Below, piece by piece: positions 30,909 through 39,269 of a stretch of 64,000 nt of DNA; position 1 is the stretch's first letter, and each line of letters opens with the position of its first letter. The position numbers and the translations under genes were made by a program. Below the pieces are notes generated by a model, which did no database searches, was not told the DNA's origin, and worked only from the letters and a program-made list of their open reading frames with translations. The DNA is from Tepidicaulis sp002389665 (GTDB lineage: Bacteria; Pseudomonadota; Alphaproteobacteria; Parvibaculales; Parvibaculaceae), in NCBI RefSeq assembly GCF_965222285.1, contig NZ_OZ244942.1:2604001-2668000 (forward strand), given 5' to 3'.

Positions 30909-31645
30909 GGCGCCTCCGCTTTTTCAAGACCGTCTGCGCTTTGCGCGAGCCAGCGGCGGAGCGCGGCGATATCGCCAAGCCGCCAAGCGGCCGCCGTCCG
31001 GCCGCTGCCAATCTTTAGGCCCGCACCGCCTAATTCCTGTGCAGCCTTAAAGCCGTCTTCATCCGTCACATCGTCCCCGGCAAAGACCGGAATGCGCCCC
31101 GCGAAAGGATCAAGCGCCATGAAGGCGTGTACCGCCGCGCCTTTTGTTGCCGCCTGAGGTTTGACTTCCATCACCATTTTCCCCTTCATCAAGGTCAGCC
31201 CCGCATGAGGCGCCGCCGCCTCTTCCATGGCTTTATGCACAATCGATTCCAGCTCGGGGCGGGCGCGGAAATGAAGGCAGAGCGCATGGGCTTTCTTTTC
31301 AAGGAGAACGCCTTCATGCGCATCGGCAAAACGTTGAAGGGCACGCTCGATATCGCTGAGCCCTTCGGGGACGGGGAGCATTTCCGTCGCGCCGCCCGCA
31401 CGCCGCTCCGCCCCGTGCACACCGGCGGCGGGCAGATGCAAAGGCGCCAGCATGGCATCGATCTGACTGATAGGCCGGCCGGAAACGATGGCGAGCGCGC
31501 CTTCCAGCGCGCCGTGGAGGCGGGCAACCTCGCGCTTCATCTCCTCTTCGACCCGCGCCAGTTCCGGGCGGGCCGCAATTTCCGCCAATGTCCCGTCGAG
31601 ATCGAGAAAAAGGCAGTGGCGTTTGCTCAGCAAAGGCGGCTGCAC
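30905..31645 (-). CDS. otsB: Trehalose-6-phosphate phosphatase
   Basis: HAD-superfamily phosphatase releasing trehalose from trehalose-6-phosphate. Motif I is FLDLDGTLAEIA (nucleophile Asp), motif II IVSGR, and the late motif VFAGDDVTDEDGF (Mg-binding Asp pair). 246 residues, normal length. The start is a GTG at 31645 with AAGGAG about ten bases upstream. First gene of the trehalose operon; the spacer to the divergent PAS_5 gene (31646-31762) should hold both promoters. Confidence 0.94.
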   Translation of the reverse strand: MQPPLLSKRHCLFLDLDGTLAEIAARPELARVEEEMKREVARLHGALEGALAIVSGRPISQIDAMLAPLHLPAAGVHGAERRAGGATEMLPVPEGLSDIERALQRFADAHEGVLLEKKAHALCLHFRARPELESIVHKAMEEAAAPHAGLTLMKGKMVMEVKPQAATKGAAVHAFMALDPFAGRIPVFAGDDVTDEDGFKAAQELGGAGLKIGSGRTAAAWRLGDIAALRRWLAQSADGLEKAEAP

Positions 31646-31762
31646 GTCAGCCTTGCTCCTTTGGGCTCATGACATTCATCCGTCAAGTCTAGGCGATAGA
31701 TGTTGCCTCGGCCAGTGCGCGCCCGCTAATAGAGAGCAGGGAGAGCGCCTGCCGCTCAGGGG

Positions 31763-32326
31763 ATGAGAAAAATGATAAATGAACTGCCTCATAATTTGCG
31801 GCTGTTTTTGACCTGCTATCAGGACACACGGAAAAAACTCGGGCTCACGGGCGCGCCCCGGCAAAAGGATCTGCCGCTGCGGGAAATGGCGCCCATCCTG
31901 CCGGAATTCGATATCGTGGAGCGCTCACCGGAAGGCGATCTCGTTTACCGGCTGATCGGCACCGAGGTCGAGAAGCGTTTCGGTCCCGGCTATACAAAGC
32001 GGCCGTTCCGGGAGCTTGGCGGTAAAGGCAACCAGGCACTCGCCCTGCAAGGGTTGGAAATCATCGCGCCGCTGCCCTGCGGTGTGCTTTGGACTTCGGC
32101 AAACAGATTCAAATCGGGCATCGAGCTAAAAGTGGCAATCTTGTCGCTGCCGCTCACCATTCAGGACGGCGAAGCAGTGCCCTCGGGCTTTGCCAGTTGC
32201 CACGCCCCGCTCGATGCCGTGCCGCCCTTCCGGGAAGATGACGATGTCTTCGTCTATTTCAAACCGCTAGAATTCCAATATGTCGATTTGGGCAATGGAG
32301 TGCCGGAAGTGCCTTTCGGCCTGTAA
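31763..32326 (+). CDS. PAS_5 family protein
   Basis: A 187-residue cytoplasmic protein that fits the alphaproteobacterial PAS_5 family: LPEFDIVERSPEGDLVYRLIGTEVEKRFG is the typical PAS core start, with PCGVLW, ILSLPLT and the ending YVDLGNGVPE. Such proteins are common single-domain PAS modules with no known output. A second ATG nine bases in is possible as start. It lies 9 bp before a VanZ-like gene and is probably co-transcribed. A diverged relative lies at the far end of the window (63575-64000). Confidence 0.82.
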   Translation: MRKMINELPHNLRLFLTCYQDTRKKLGLTGAPRQKDLPLREMAPILPEFDIVERSPEGDLVYRLIGTEVEKRFGPGYTKRPFRELGGKGNQALALQGLEIIAPLPCGVLWTSANRFKSGIELKVAILSLPLTIQDGEAVPSGFASCHAPLDAVPPFREDDDVFVYFKPLEFQYVDLGNGVPEVPFGL

Positions 32327-32335
32327 GGCGAGGAT

Positions 32336-32749
32336 ATGACAAGAGCAGGCACCGCAAGGCGGGAAGGTAAGAACGGCCGGCCCCTCTTCTGGCTGGTGCT
32401 CATGGCTGCCTGCCTTCTCATTGGCGGATCGCTCTGGCCCGAGGCGCTCGTGCCCTCCGAAGGCGGGCTCGACAAATGGGCGCATGGGGCAGCCTATGCC
32501 GCGCTCGCCTTTTGCCTGCCGCTTCTCCTGACCGGTTTCCGCCGCGCCGTTTTGGCGGGGCTCGCCCTTTTCGCCCTCGGCCTATTGATGGAAGCGGCGC
32601 AGCTTTTTCTTCCCGGCCGCTGGGCCTCGCTGGAAGATGCCGCGGCGAACGGCGCCGGCATCCTCCTCGGCTGGGTCTTGGGCTGGGCTTTGGGATGGGG
32701 CGTCAGCCGGCTTGCCGCACGCCGCCGGGCCGCAGCAGAACGGCCGTAA
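32336..32749 (+). CDS. VanZ-like membrane protein
   Basis: A 137-residue integral membrane protein with about four hydrophobic segments. The VanZ pattern is seen as DKWAHGAAYAALAFCLPLL and GLLMEAAQLFLPGRWASLEDAAANGAGILLG. VanZ itself gives mild teicoplanin resistance, but short homologs like this are widespread and unassigned; some sit near exopolysaccharide genes. It follows the PAS_5 gene by 9 bp. Its 3' end overlaps the convergent membrane-protein gene by 47 bp. Confidence 0.85.
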   Translation: MTRAGTARREGKNGRPLFWLVLMAACLLIGGSLWPEALVPSEGGLDKWAHGAAYAALAFCLPLLLTGFRRAVLAGLALFALGLLMEAAQLFLPGRWASLEDAAANGAGILLGWVLGWALGWGVSRLAARRRAAAERP

Positions 32750-33107
32750 GCGCCAAAGCCACGATCACGGTAATCCCGAAGGCGGGATTGACCCCCAACA
32801 CGCTAAGCTCTGTGCCGTCTGCATATTTCATATCCCCGCCATAAGCCCCGGCAATCGCATAAGCGAAAACAAAGCCGCCCGTCACGATGAGCAGGATCGC
32901 CGCGCCGAGCCGCACCTGCCCCCGCACCCAACCAAGCCAGAGTGCAAGAACGGCAAGGGCGAAATGCACGGCAAGCTGCCAGACCTCATGCATGCGCGCA
33001 TGGCCCGGCCAGTCTGGATTGAAGACATGCGTGTCGCTGATTTCCATGAAAGGCAGCACGGCGAGATAAAGCAGCGCGGAAAGGGACAGGATGATTTTGG
33101 CGGGCAT
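32703..33107 (-). CDS. Small four-helix membrane protein (DUF6640-like)
   Basis: A 134-residue protein with four predicted membrane helices: AKIILSLSALLYLAVLPFM, VHFALAVLALWLGWV, GAAILLIVTGGFVFAYAIAG, and FGITVIVALALTAVLL. The motif DTHVFNPDWPGHARMHEVWQ after helix 1 recalls DUF6640-type proteins; I am not certain of the family. Function unknown. It is divergent from a TetR gene across two palindromic operators, so it is probably the repressor's main target. I start at the ATG at 33107; the longer frame would run through the operators. Confidence 0.75.
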   Translation of the reverse strand: MPAKIILSLSALLYLAVLPFMEISDTHVFNPDWPGHARMHEVWQLAVHFALAVLALWLGWVRGQVRLGAAILLIVTGGFVFAYAIAGAYGGDMKYADGTELSVLGVNPAFGITVIVALALTAVLLRPGGVRQAG

Positions 33108-33123
33108 GGCGGCTCTCCGTTTA

Positions 33124-33164
33124 ATTGACGCTGTCAATTTACAGGCTTTATTGACACTGTCAAT
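33124..33164. promoter_or_regulatory. Twin TetR-type operators in a divergent promoter
   Basis: ATTGACGCTGTCAAT (33124-33138) and ATTGACACTGTCAAT (33150-33164) are two copies of one 15-bp palindrome, differing at a single base, with centres 26 bp apart. They fill the 65-bp spacer between the divergent tetR and membrane-protein genes and contain the TTGAC/TGTCAA elements expected of -35 boxes in both directions. The layout fits repression of both genes by the adjacent TetR protein. Confidence 0.8.
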
Positions 33165-33172
33165 ATATATGC

Positions 33173-33823
33173 ATGACAAATCCCGCCCCCTCCCCGCCGC
33201 CTGAAAAACCTGCCAGGAAAGGCGCTCTGCGCCCGGCCCTGCTGGCTGCCGCCCGCACCCTGCTCGACCGGGAAGGAGCGGATGCCGTCACGATCCGCGC
33301 CGTCGCGCGGGCCTGCGGCGTTTCCCATGCGGCTCCCGCCAACCATTTTGCCGACCGGCGCAGCCTGCTGACGGCGCTCGCCGCGGAGCTTTTCGCGGAT
33401 CTGGCGGAGGCGATGGAAAACGTGCTGGCAGGCGCGCCCCAAAACCCGGCCAATAAGGGTTTAGGCACCGCCCGGCTCACCGCCTTTGCCGAAGCGCTTG
33501 TCGCTTACGGCCTGGCTCATCCCGAGCGCTACCGGCTCTTATGGCGGCGCGATCTGCTGGACGGGGAAGACGCGGCCCTGCAGGGGACAATGGACCGGCT
33601 TTATACGCGGCTGCTTGAGGAACTCACCGCCCTTCCCCTTCCCGCCGGCAAGGACCCGGAAACGGCGGCGGTCGGCCTCTGGTCGCTATGCCACGGCTAT
33701 GTCTCGATGCGCCTTGACGGCAACTTCATCGCAAGGCGCGACAAGGAAAGCGGCGCGCCCCGGCACAGCGCCATGATTGCGAACTACCTCGCCGCTCTTG
33801 CGCCCCAGGCCCATCCGGCTTAG
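33173..33823 (+). CDS. TetR/AcrR family transcriptional regulator
   Basis: Repressor-type regulator of 216 residues. The N-terminal HTH reads LLAAARTLLDREGADAVTIRAVARACGVSHAAPANHFADRRSLLTALA, the TetR pattern; the C-terminal domain should bind an unknown ligand (TetR_C_33-like WRRDLL and tail). The ATG lies only 8 bp after the second operator and lacks a Shine-Dalgarno, so the transcript may be nearly leaderless. Twin palindromes upstream suggest autoregulation. An SDR gene follows after 44 bp and may be co-transcribed. Confidence 0.9.
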   Translation: MTNPAPSPPPEKPARKGALRPALLAAARTLLDREGADAVTIRAVARACGVSHAAPANHFADRRSLLTALAAELFADLAEAMENVLAGAPQNPANKGLGTARLTAFAEALVAYGLAHPERYRLLWRRDLLDGEDAALQGTMDRLYTRLLEELTALPLPAGKDPETAAVGLWSLCHGYVSMRLDGNFIARRDKESGAPRHSAMIANYLAALAPQAHPA

Positions 33824-33867
33824 GCCAGACAGATCGGCATAATCAAAACCAAGAAAAGGGGAGCAAG

Positions 33868-34605
33868 ATGCAGGACACGGATTTCACCGGAAAACGCATT
33901 CTGGTCGTCGGCGGCTCGAGCGGCATCGGCAATGGCATGGCCCAGGCCTTCCGCGCGCGCGGCGGCGAGGTGCATGTCTGGGGCACGCGCGCGAAAGCTG
34001 AGGATTACAAAAAAGAAGACGGCTCGGACATGACCGGCCTGCACTATCACCAGATGGACGTTTCCGATTTCGCCGCCATCGAGGCGCATGACCCCGGCTT
34101 TGACCGGCTCGACGTGCTCGTACTTTGCCAGGGCACGGTGATTTACGGGCGCGGCGAGTTCGAGATGAAAGGCTTTCAGAAAGTCATGGATGTGAACCTC
34201 AACAGCCTGATGGCCTGCGCCATGAAGTTTCACCCCATGCTCGCCGCCTCCAAAGGCGCGCTTATCACCGTCAGTTCCACCGCCGCCTTCCATTCGACGC
34301 GCGGCAACCCGGCTTACAATGCCTCCAAGACCGGCGCCGTCGGCCTCACCCGCACGCTGGCCGAGGCCTGGGCGAAAGACGGCATCCGTGTGAACGGCAT
34401 CGCGCCCGGCCTTGTGGACACGAAGCTGACGAAAGTGACGACGGAAAATCCGGACCGTCTTTCCGCTTCGCTCAAGGGCATTCCCATGCGCCGCCTCGGC
34501 ACGCCGGAAGATATGGCAGGGGTGGCGCTCTTCCTCGCCTCGCCCCTTGCCTCTTACGTTCTGGGACAGACCATTCCGGTGGATGGCGGGCTTATTCTCT
34601 CCTAG
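33868..34605 (+). CDS. Short-chain dehydrogenase/reductase
   Basis: Classical SDR of 245 residues: NAD(P)-binding VVGGSSGIGNGMA (Gly-rich loop), LVLCQGTV in place of NNAG, catalytic Ser in ITVSSTAAF, YNASKTG (Tyr-Lys), and PGLVDT. The C-terminus PVDGGLILS is typical. Substrate unknown. ATG with AAGGGGAG upstream. It follows the TetR gene and is closed by a terminator, so it may belong to that regulator's circuit. Confidence 0.92.
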   Translation: MQDTDFTGKRILVVGGSSGIGNGMAQAFRARGGEVHVWGTRAKAEDYKKEDGSDMTGLHYHQMDVSDFAAIEAHDPGFDRLDVLVLCQGTVIYGRGEFEMKGFQKVMDVNLNSLMACAMKFHPMLAASKGALITVSSTAAFHSTRGNPAYNASKTGAVGLTRTLAEAWAKDGIRVNGIAPGLVDTKLTKVTTENPDRLSASLKGIPMRRLGTPEDMAGVALFLASPLASYVLGQTIPVDGGLILS

Positions 34606-34609
34606 CAAA

Positions 34610-34643
34610 AAACCGGCCCCTGCGATGCGGGGGCCGGTTTCTT
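34610..34643. terminator. Bidirectional terminator, SDR / flavin monooxygenase
   Basis: Arms AAACCGGCCCC and GGGGCCGGTTT (11 bp) with a 9-base loop lie between convergent stop codons; the A-run and T-run allow termination in both directions. Confidence 0.9.
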
Positions 34644-34664
34644 ACCGGTTAAGAACAAGCGCGT

Positions 34665-36179
34665 TTACTGATAGACGAAGGCGGCATCGTCGAGATCGAT
34701 TTCCGGCAGCTCGTCTTTTTCTTTCCAGTAATCTTGCGTGTGCTGCCATTCGGGCTTGTCGCCGCGTTTGGGCAGAAGATGCATGCCGCGCATCAGATAA
34801 CCGGGATTGAAGTTCTCCGGGTCGATCCAGGGTTTGAGTTCCATACCCTCATCTTCCGGGCGCAGCTGCACACAGACCTTCTTCGCCTGCTTGTCCTTCA
34901 TATGATTGAGCAGACGGCAGACGAAATCGCCCAGAAGATCGACGCGCAATGTCCAGCTTGCGCGGAAATAGCCGAAGACCCAGACCATGTTCGGCACGCC
35001 CGTGAACATCATGCCGCGATAGGTGACGGTCTTGGAAAAATCGAGCGGCTTGCCGTCGATGGAAAAATCGATATCCCCGAGCACGGAGAGATTGAACCCC
35101 GTCGCCGTGATGATGATATCGGCTTCCAGTTCCTCGCCAGATTTCAGCAGAATGCCTTTTTCCGTAAAGCGGTCAATCTCATCCGTCACGATCGAGGCTT
35201 TGCCTGCGGCGAGCCCCTGGAAAATATCGCCGTCCGGCACGAAGGCAATGCGCTGGCGCCAGGGGCGGTATCTCGGCGTGAAGTGCTTTTCGACATCGAA
35301 ATCCGGCCCGAGGAAAGCCCGCACACCTTCGAGCAGCTCTTCCTTCACCGCTTCCGGTTCTTCGAAAGCGCGGCGCGTAAAATCGGCCTGATCGTGCAGA
35401 ATTTTGCGGCGGGTGATCTCGTGAATCCATTCCTCATCCACCTGCAATTCGCGCAGCTGATCGGCCAGCTCGTTTTCATTGCGCCCCGGAATGAAATAAG
35501 TCGGCGAACGCTGCAGCATGGTGACATGGGCGCAGTCACCGGCAATCGCCGGCACCAATGTCGCCGCCGTTGCGCCGGAGCCGATGACGATCACTTTCTT
35601 GCCTTTGTAATCGAGGTCTTCCGGCCAGGTTTGCGGGTGAACGATCTTGCCCTTGAAGTCGCTCATGCCTTCCCAGTCCGGCGTATAGCCCTCCGAATGG
35701 CGGTAATAGCCCTGGCACATCCAAAGGAAGTTGGCGGTGAAACGCACCGGCTCACCGGTATCTCCGCGCGTGGCTTCGATGGTCCAGAGATTGTCCTTCT
35801 CCGACCAATCGGCTTTCTTGATCTTGTGATTGTAACGGATATGGCGGTCCAGATCGTTCTCCTCGATCACCTCGCCCATATAGGTACGGATTTCCTCCGC
35901 CGTCGCGATCGGCGCGCCGGTCCAGGGTTTGAAGCGATAACCGAATGTATAAAGATCGCTGTCCGAGCGGATGCCCGGATAGCGGTGCATCAGCCACGTG
36001 CCGCCGAAACTTTCCAGCCCTTCCAGAACGACAAAGCTCTTGTCCGGGCACTGATGCGTCAGGTGATAGGCCGCGCCGATGCCGGAAATGCCTGCGCCGA
36101 CCACCAGCACATCGAAATGCTCTGCTTCGCCTGCATTCTTCACCGCATCGGGTCGTTCAAGTGTATCCGTGTCCGTCAT
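34665..36179 (-). CDS. Flavin-containing monooxygenase (Baeyer-Villiger type)
   Basis: FAD- and NADPH-dependent monooxygenase of 504 residues. FAD motif VVGAGISGIGAAYHL (27 on), NADPH motif VIGSGATAATLVPAI, and between them FKGKIVHPQTWP, which fits the Baeyer-Villiger fingerprint FxGxxxHxxxWP. Overall it is close in plan to EthA-like enzymes that oxidise ketones to esters. The C-terminal part (MELKPWIDPENFNPGYL) is typical of that branch. Single gene; substrate unknown. Confidence 0.92.
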   Translation of the reverse strand: MTDTDTLERPDAVKNAGEAEHFDVLVVGAGISGIGAAYHLTHQCPDKSFVVLEGLESFGGTWLMHRYPGIRSDSDLYTFGYRFKPWTGAPIATAEEIRTYMGEVIEENDLDRHIRYNHKIKKADWSEKDNLWTIEATRGDTGEPVRFTANFLWMCQGYYRHSEGYTPDWEGMSDFKGKIVHPQTWPEDLDYKGKKVIVIGSGATAATLVPAIAGDCAHVTMLQRSPTYFIPGRNENELADQLRELQVDEEWIHEITRRKILHDQADFTRRAFEEPEAVKEELLEGVRAFLGPDFDVEKHFTPRYRPWRQRIAFVPDGDIFQGLAAGKASIVTDEIDRFTEKGILLKSGEELEADIIITATGFNLSVLGDIDFSIDGKPLDFSKTVTYRGMMFTGVPNMVWVFGYFRASWTLRVDLLGDFVCRLLNHMKDKQAKKVCVQLRPEDEGMELKPWIDPENFNPGYLMRGMHLLPKRGDKPEWQHTQDYWKEKDELPEIDLDDAAFVYQ

Positions 36180-36300
36180 CTATCGCTCTCCCTTTCAGGT
36201 TTCTTTTTATTTTCCGTGACTTGGAGGTATGGCCTTTACTCCTTGCTATCAAGGATGCGGGCAGCAAGGGCATTTGAAAATGAGCTATGTCAAATTGCCA

Positions 36301-36334
36301 CCATAAAAGAAACGCACCCTAATTAGGGTGCGTT
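36301..36334 (-). terminator. Intrinsic terminator after manC
   Basis: A perfect 24-bp palindrome (12-bp arms, AACGCACCCTAA and its complement) followed on the minus strand by TCTTTTA. It lies 32 bp past the manC stop codon, before the start of the flavin monooxygenase gene. Confidence 0.85.
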
Positions 36335-36365
36335 CCAAAGCCTTTGATCATCAAGGAAGGCGGGG

Positions 36366-37808
36366 CTATTCGGCAGCCTTATTTTCTTCCGTGCGCCCGT
36401 ACACATCGTCGAACCGCACGATATCGTCTTCACCCAGGTAAGAGCCCGATTGCACCTCGATGATGCTGAGCGGCTCATCGAACGGGTTTTCCAGCCGGTG
36501 CTTCGTGTTGACCGGAATGTAAGTCGATTGATTGGCTTCGAGCGTGGAGGTCGTATCGCCCACCGTGACGCGGGCCTTGCCGTTGACGACCACCCAATGC
36601 TCGGCGCGGTGGTTGTGAAGCTGCAGGGAAAGCGCGCCGCCCGGATAGACCATCAGATGCTTGACCTGGTGCCGGTCGCCCTGGGTCAGGCTTTCATAAT
36701 AGCCCCAGGGCCGGTAAACGCGGTTATGGGCCTCATGTTCGCTGCGCCCTTCTTCGGCGAGGCGCTGAACGATTTTTTTCACGTCCTGCACCCGGTCGCG
36801 CGCGGCGACCATGACGACGTCGCCGGTTTCCACCACCACGAGGTCTTCGACGCCGAGCGTCGCGACCAGGCCCTTTTCGGCGCGCACATAAGTGTTGCGG
36901 CTGTCGACATTGATGACATCGCCGAGATGCACATTGCCGGCTTCGTCTTTTTCGCCGATTTCCCAAAGCGCCGACCAGCTGCCGATATCGTTCCATTTCA
37001 TATCGACCGGCACGACGGCGGCATGGCGGGTATGTTCCATCACCGCGTAGTCGATGGAATCGGACGGACAGGCTTCGAAGGCCGTCTTGTCGAGCCGGAT
37101 GAAATCGAGATCGCGCTGGCTGACGCCGAGCGCGGCGCGCGCCTTCGCGCAAATGTCAGGGCAGAAGGCGTCCATCTCTTCCAGAATGCGGTCGGCGCGG
37201 AACATGAAGATGCCTGCATTCCAGTAATAGCCGCCATCGGCAAGATAAGAGGCCGCCGTGGCGCTGTCCGGCTTTTCGACGAAAGCCTCTACCTTATAGC
37301 CGCCTTCTTGATCGGCGCTCTCGCCCCGGCGGATATAGCCATAGCCCGTTTCAGGCGCGGTCGGCACGATGCCGAAAGTAACAAGCTGGCCCTCGCCCGC
37401 CAGCCGCGCCCCGTGATGGACGGCGCGCCGGAAAGCATCCAGATCGCCGATGTGATGATCGGCGGGCAGCACGAGCAAAATCGCCTCGCCGCCTTCCTCC
37501 TGGCGGATGAATTCGGCGGCAACGGCGGCGGCCGGCGCCGTGTTGCGGCCCAGAGGTTCGAGAATATGCGCCATGGGCTCGATGCCCACATCCTGCATCT
37601 GCGCGGCAATGACGAAGCGGTGCTCGTCATTGGAAACGATCAGCGGCGGCAGGAATGTGTCGCCATCCGCCACCCGCAGCGCGGTTTCCTGCAACATGCC
37701 GTTGGCGGAGACGAGCGGCAGCAATTGCTTGGGGTACAGCGCGCGCGATGTGGGCCACAAACGCGATCCCACTCCGCCGGACAATACGACCGGAACGATC
37801 TTACTCAT
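36366..37808 (-). CDS. manC: Mannose-1-phosphate guanylyltransferase / mannose-6-phosphate isomerase
   Basis: Makes GDP-mannose from mannose-1-phosphate and GTP; the type II C-terminal cupin gives phosphomannose isomerase activity. Pyrophosphorylase signature GGVGSRLWPTSRALYPKQLLPL near the N-terminus, FVEKPD in the middle, and the cupin HNHRAEHWVVVNGKARVTVGD with metal-binding His. 480 residues from the ATG at 37808, preceded by GGAAGG. The gmd gene ends upstream with a gap of about 50 bp, so gmd-manC form an operon supplying GDP-mannose-derived sugars for surface glycans. Confidence 0.95.
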   Translation of the reverse strand: MSKIVPVVLSGGVGSRLWPTSRALYPKQLLPLVSANGMLQETALRVADGDTFLPPLIVSNDEHRFVIAAQMQDVGIEPMAHILEPLGRNTAPAAAVAAEFIRQEEGGEAILLVLPADHHIGDLDAFRRAVHHGARLAGEGQLVTFGIVPTAPETGYGYIRRGESADQEGGYKVEAFVEKPDSATAASYLADGGYYWNAGIFMFRADRILEEMDAFCPDICAKARAALGVSQRDLDFIRLDKTAFEACPSDSIDYAVMEHTRHAAVVPVDMKWNDIGSWSALWEIGEKDEAGNVHLGDVINVDSRNTYVRAEKGLVATLGVEDLVVVETGDVVMVAARDRVQDVKKIVQRLAEEGRSEHEAHNRVYRPWGYYESLTQGDRHQVKHLMVYPGGALSLQLHNHRAEHWVVVNGKARVTVGDTTSTLEANQSTYIPVNTKHRLENPFDEPLSIIEVQSGSYLGEDDIVRFDDVYGRTEENKAAE

Positions 37809-37860
37809 TACTGCGCCCTTCCCATGCTCATCCCTCACGGCCGGTCCGCAGGTTCCCCCT

Positions 37861-38925
37861 TCAGTCGGCCGATAGCGCGCCGTTTGCGGCGATTTTCATA
37901 TCCGCTTCTACCATTTCCGCGACCAGTTGGTCGAATGTCGTGCGGTGTACCCAGCCCAGCTCATCGCGGGCCTTGGCCGGATTGCCGACGAGCGAATTAA
38001 CCTCCGCCGGGCGGTAAAAACGCGGGTCGATCTCGATGAGCGCCCTGCCCGATTTCTTATCGAGGCCTTTTTCTTCAAGCCCGCTGCCCGCCCATTCGAT
38101 CGGCATGCCGACCATTTCAAAGGCCAGCTCGACAAATTCGCGCACCGAATGCTGCTCGCCCGTCGCCAGCACATAGTCGCCCGGCTCTTCCTGCTGCAGC
38201 ATGCGCCACATCCCGTCCACATAATCGCGGGCATGGCCCCAGTCGCGCGTCGCGTTGATATTGCCGAGCACCAGCTTTTCCTGCTGGCCATGGGTAATGG
38301 CGGCAGCGGCGCGCGTAATCTTGCGGCTGACGAAGCTTTCTCCCCGGAACGGGCCTTCATGATTGAAGAGAATGCCGTTGGAGGCATGAAAGCCGTAAGC
38401 CTCGCGGTAATTGGCCGTGGTCAAGAACGCGAAATGTTTGGAAATCGCATAGGGGCTGCGCGGGCGGAAAGGTGTCGTCTCGCTTTGCGGCACTTCCTGC
38501 ACATTGCCGAAAAGCTCCGACGTGGAAGCCTGATAGAAGCGCACATCATTGCCCATGCCTAGAAGGCGGATCGCCTCAAGAAGGCGCACAACGCCGAGCC
38601 CGTTCACATCGCTCGTATATTCGGGCTTGTCGAAACTGATGCGCACATGGCTCTGAGCGGCGAGATTGTAGATCTCGTCCGGCTTCACATCGCGCAGCAC
38701 CTGAAAAAGGCTCATGCCGTCGGTCATGTCCGCATAGTGCAGATGAAAATCGGCAACGCGGTCGTGCGGCCCGCGGTAAAGATGGGTGATGCGCTGCGTG
38801 TTGAAGCTGGAGGTGCGCCGGCGCACCCCATGCACCTCATACCCCTTACTCAGCAGCAAATCGGCTAGATATCCCCCGTCCTGGCCGGTGATCCCGGTGA
38901 TCAGTGCAACTTTGCGTTTTGTCAT
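37861..38925 (-). CDS. gmd: GDP-mannose 4,6-dehydratase
   Basis: NADP-dependent SDR of 354 residues that converts GDP-mannose to GDP-4-keto-6-deoxymannose, precursor of GDP-fucose, rhamnose or perosamine. Motifs: ITGITGQDGGYLADLLLSKG, NLAAQSHVRISFD, STSELFGN, SPYAISKHFA (Tyr-Lys) and FNHEGPFRGESFVSRKI. No following enzyme (fucose synthase, reductase or aminotransferase) is in the window, so the end sugar is unknown. First gene of the gmd-manC operon, divergent from galU. Confidence 0.96.
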   Translation of the reverse strand: MTKRKVALITGITGQDGGYLADLLLSKGYEVHGVRRRTSSFNTQRITHLYRGPHDRVADFHLHYADMTDGMSLFQVLRDVKPDEIYNLAAQSHVRISFDKPEYTSDVNGLGVVRLLEAIRLLGMGNDVRFYQASTSELFGNVQEVPQSETTPFRPRSPYAISKHFAFLTTANYREAYGFHASNGILFNHEGPFRGESFVSRKITRAAAAITHGQQEKLVLGNINATRDWGHARDYVDGMWRMLQQEEPGDYVLATGEQHSVREFVELAFEMVGMPIEWAGSGLEEKGLDKKSGRALIEIDPRFYRPAEVNSLVGNPAKARDELGWVHRTTFDQLVAEMVEADMKIAANGALSAD

Positions 38926-39269
38926 ATTTCTTCCTGAAACGCCGTCCCGGCACGCGCGCCCGCTTCCCCGGCCGCAAGCCCGCGTCTAATTTACAACCCT
39001 GTCAGCCGATCGGCTGAACCGGCCCTATATATGTTTTATAGGCGAAGTTTGAAACCAGCAATCACCCCCGCCATCAGCATTAATATTGTGGAATAAAATC
39101 CTACATATACTTCTGTGAAACAAGCCGCTTTGCTAGTCTCGGGGCGGTTTTTCTGTCAAGAAAACGCCACAGCCGGGTGCAATACAGCCCCGGCGCGGGC
39201 CGAACCGCTGAACGCTCGCCCGCCGCACGCCGTTGAGGTATAAGGCCCCAACAACAAGGAAGTCCCGCC
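38926..39269. promoter_or_regulatory. Divergent gmd / galU intergenic region
   Basis: A 344-bp spacer without a gene. Its middle (about 39020-39115) is markedly AT-rich, with an imperfect inverted repeat CCTATATATG...TATAGG near 39024-39042 and a run of A/T near 39078-39105. This is where promoters for both polysaccharide operons should lie; I cannot assign exact -35 and -10 boxes. Confidence 0.45.
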
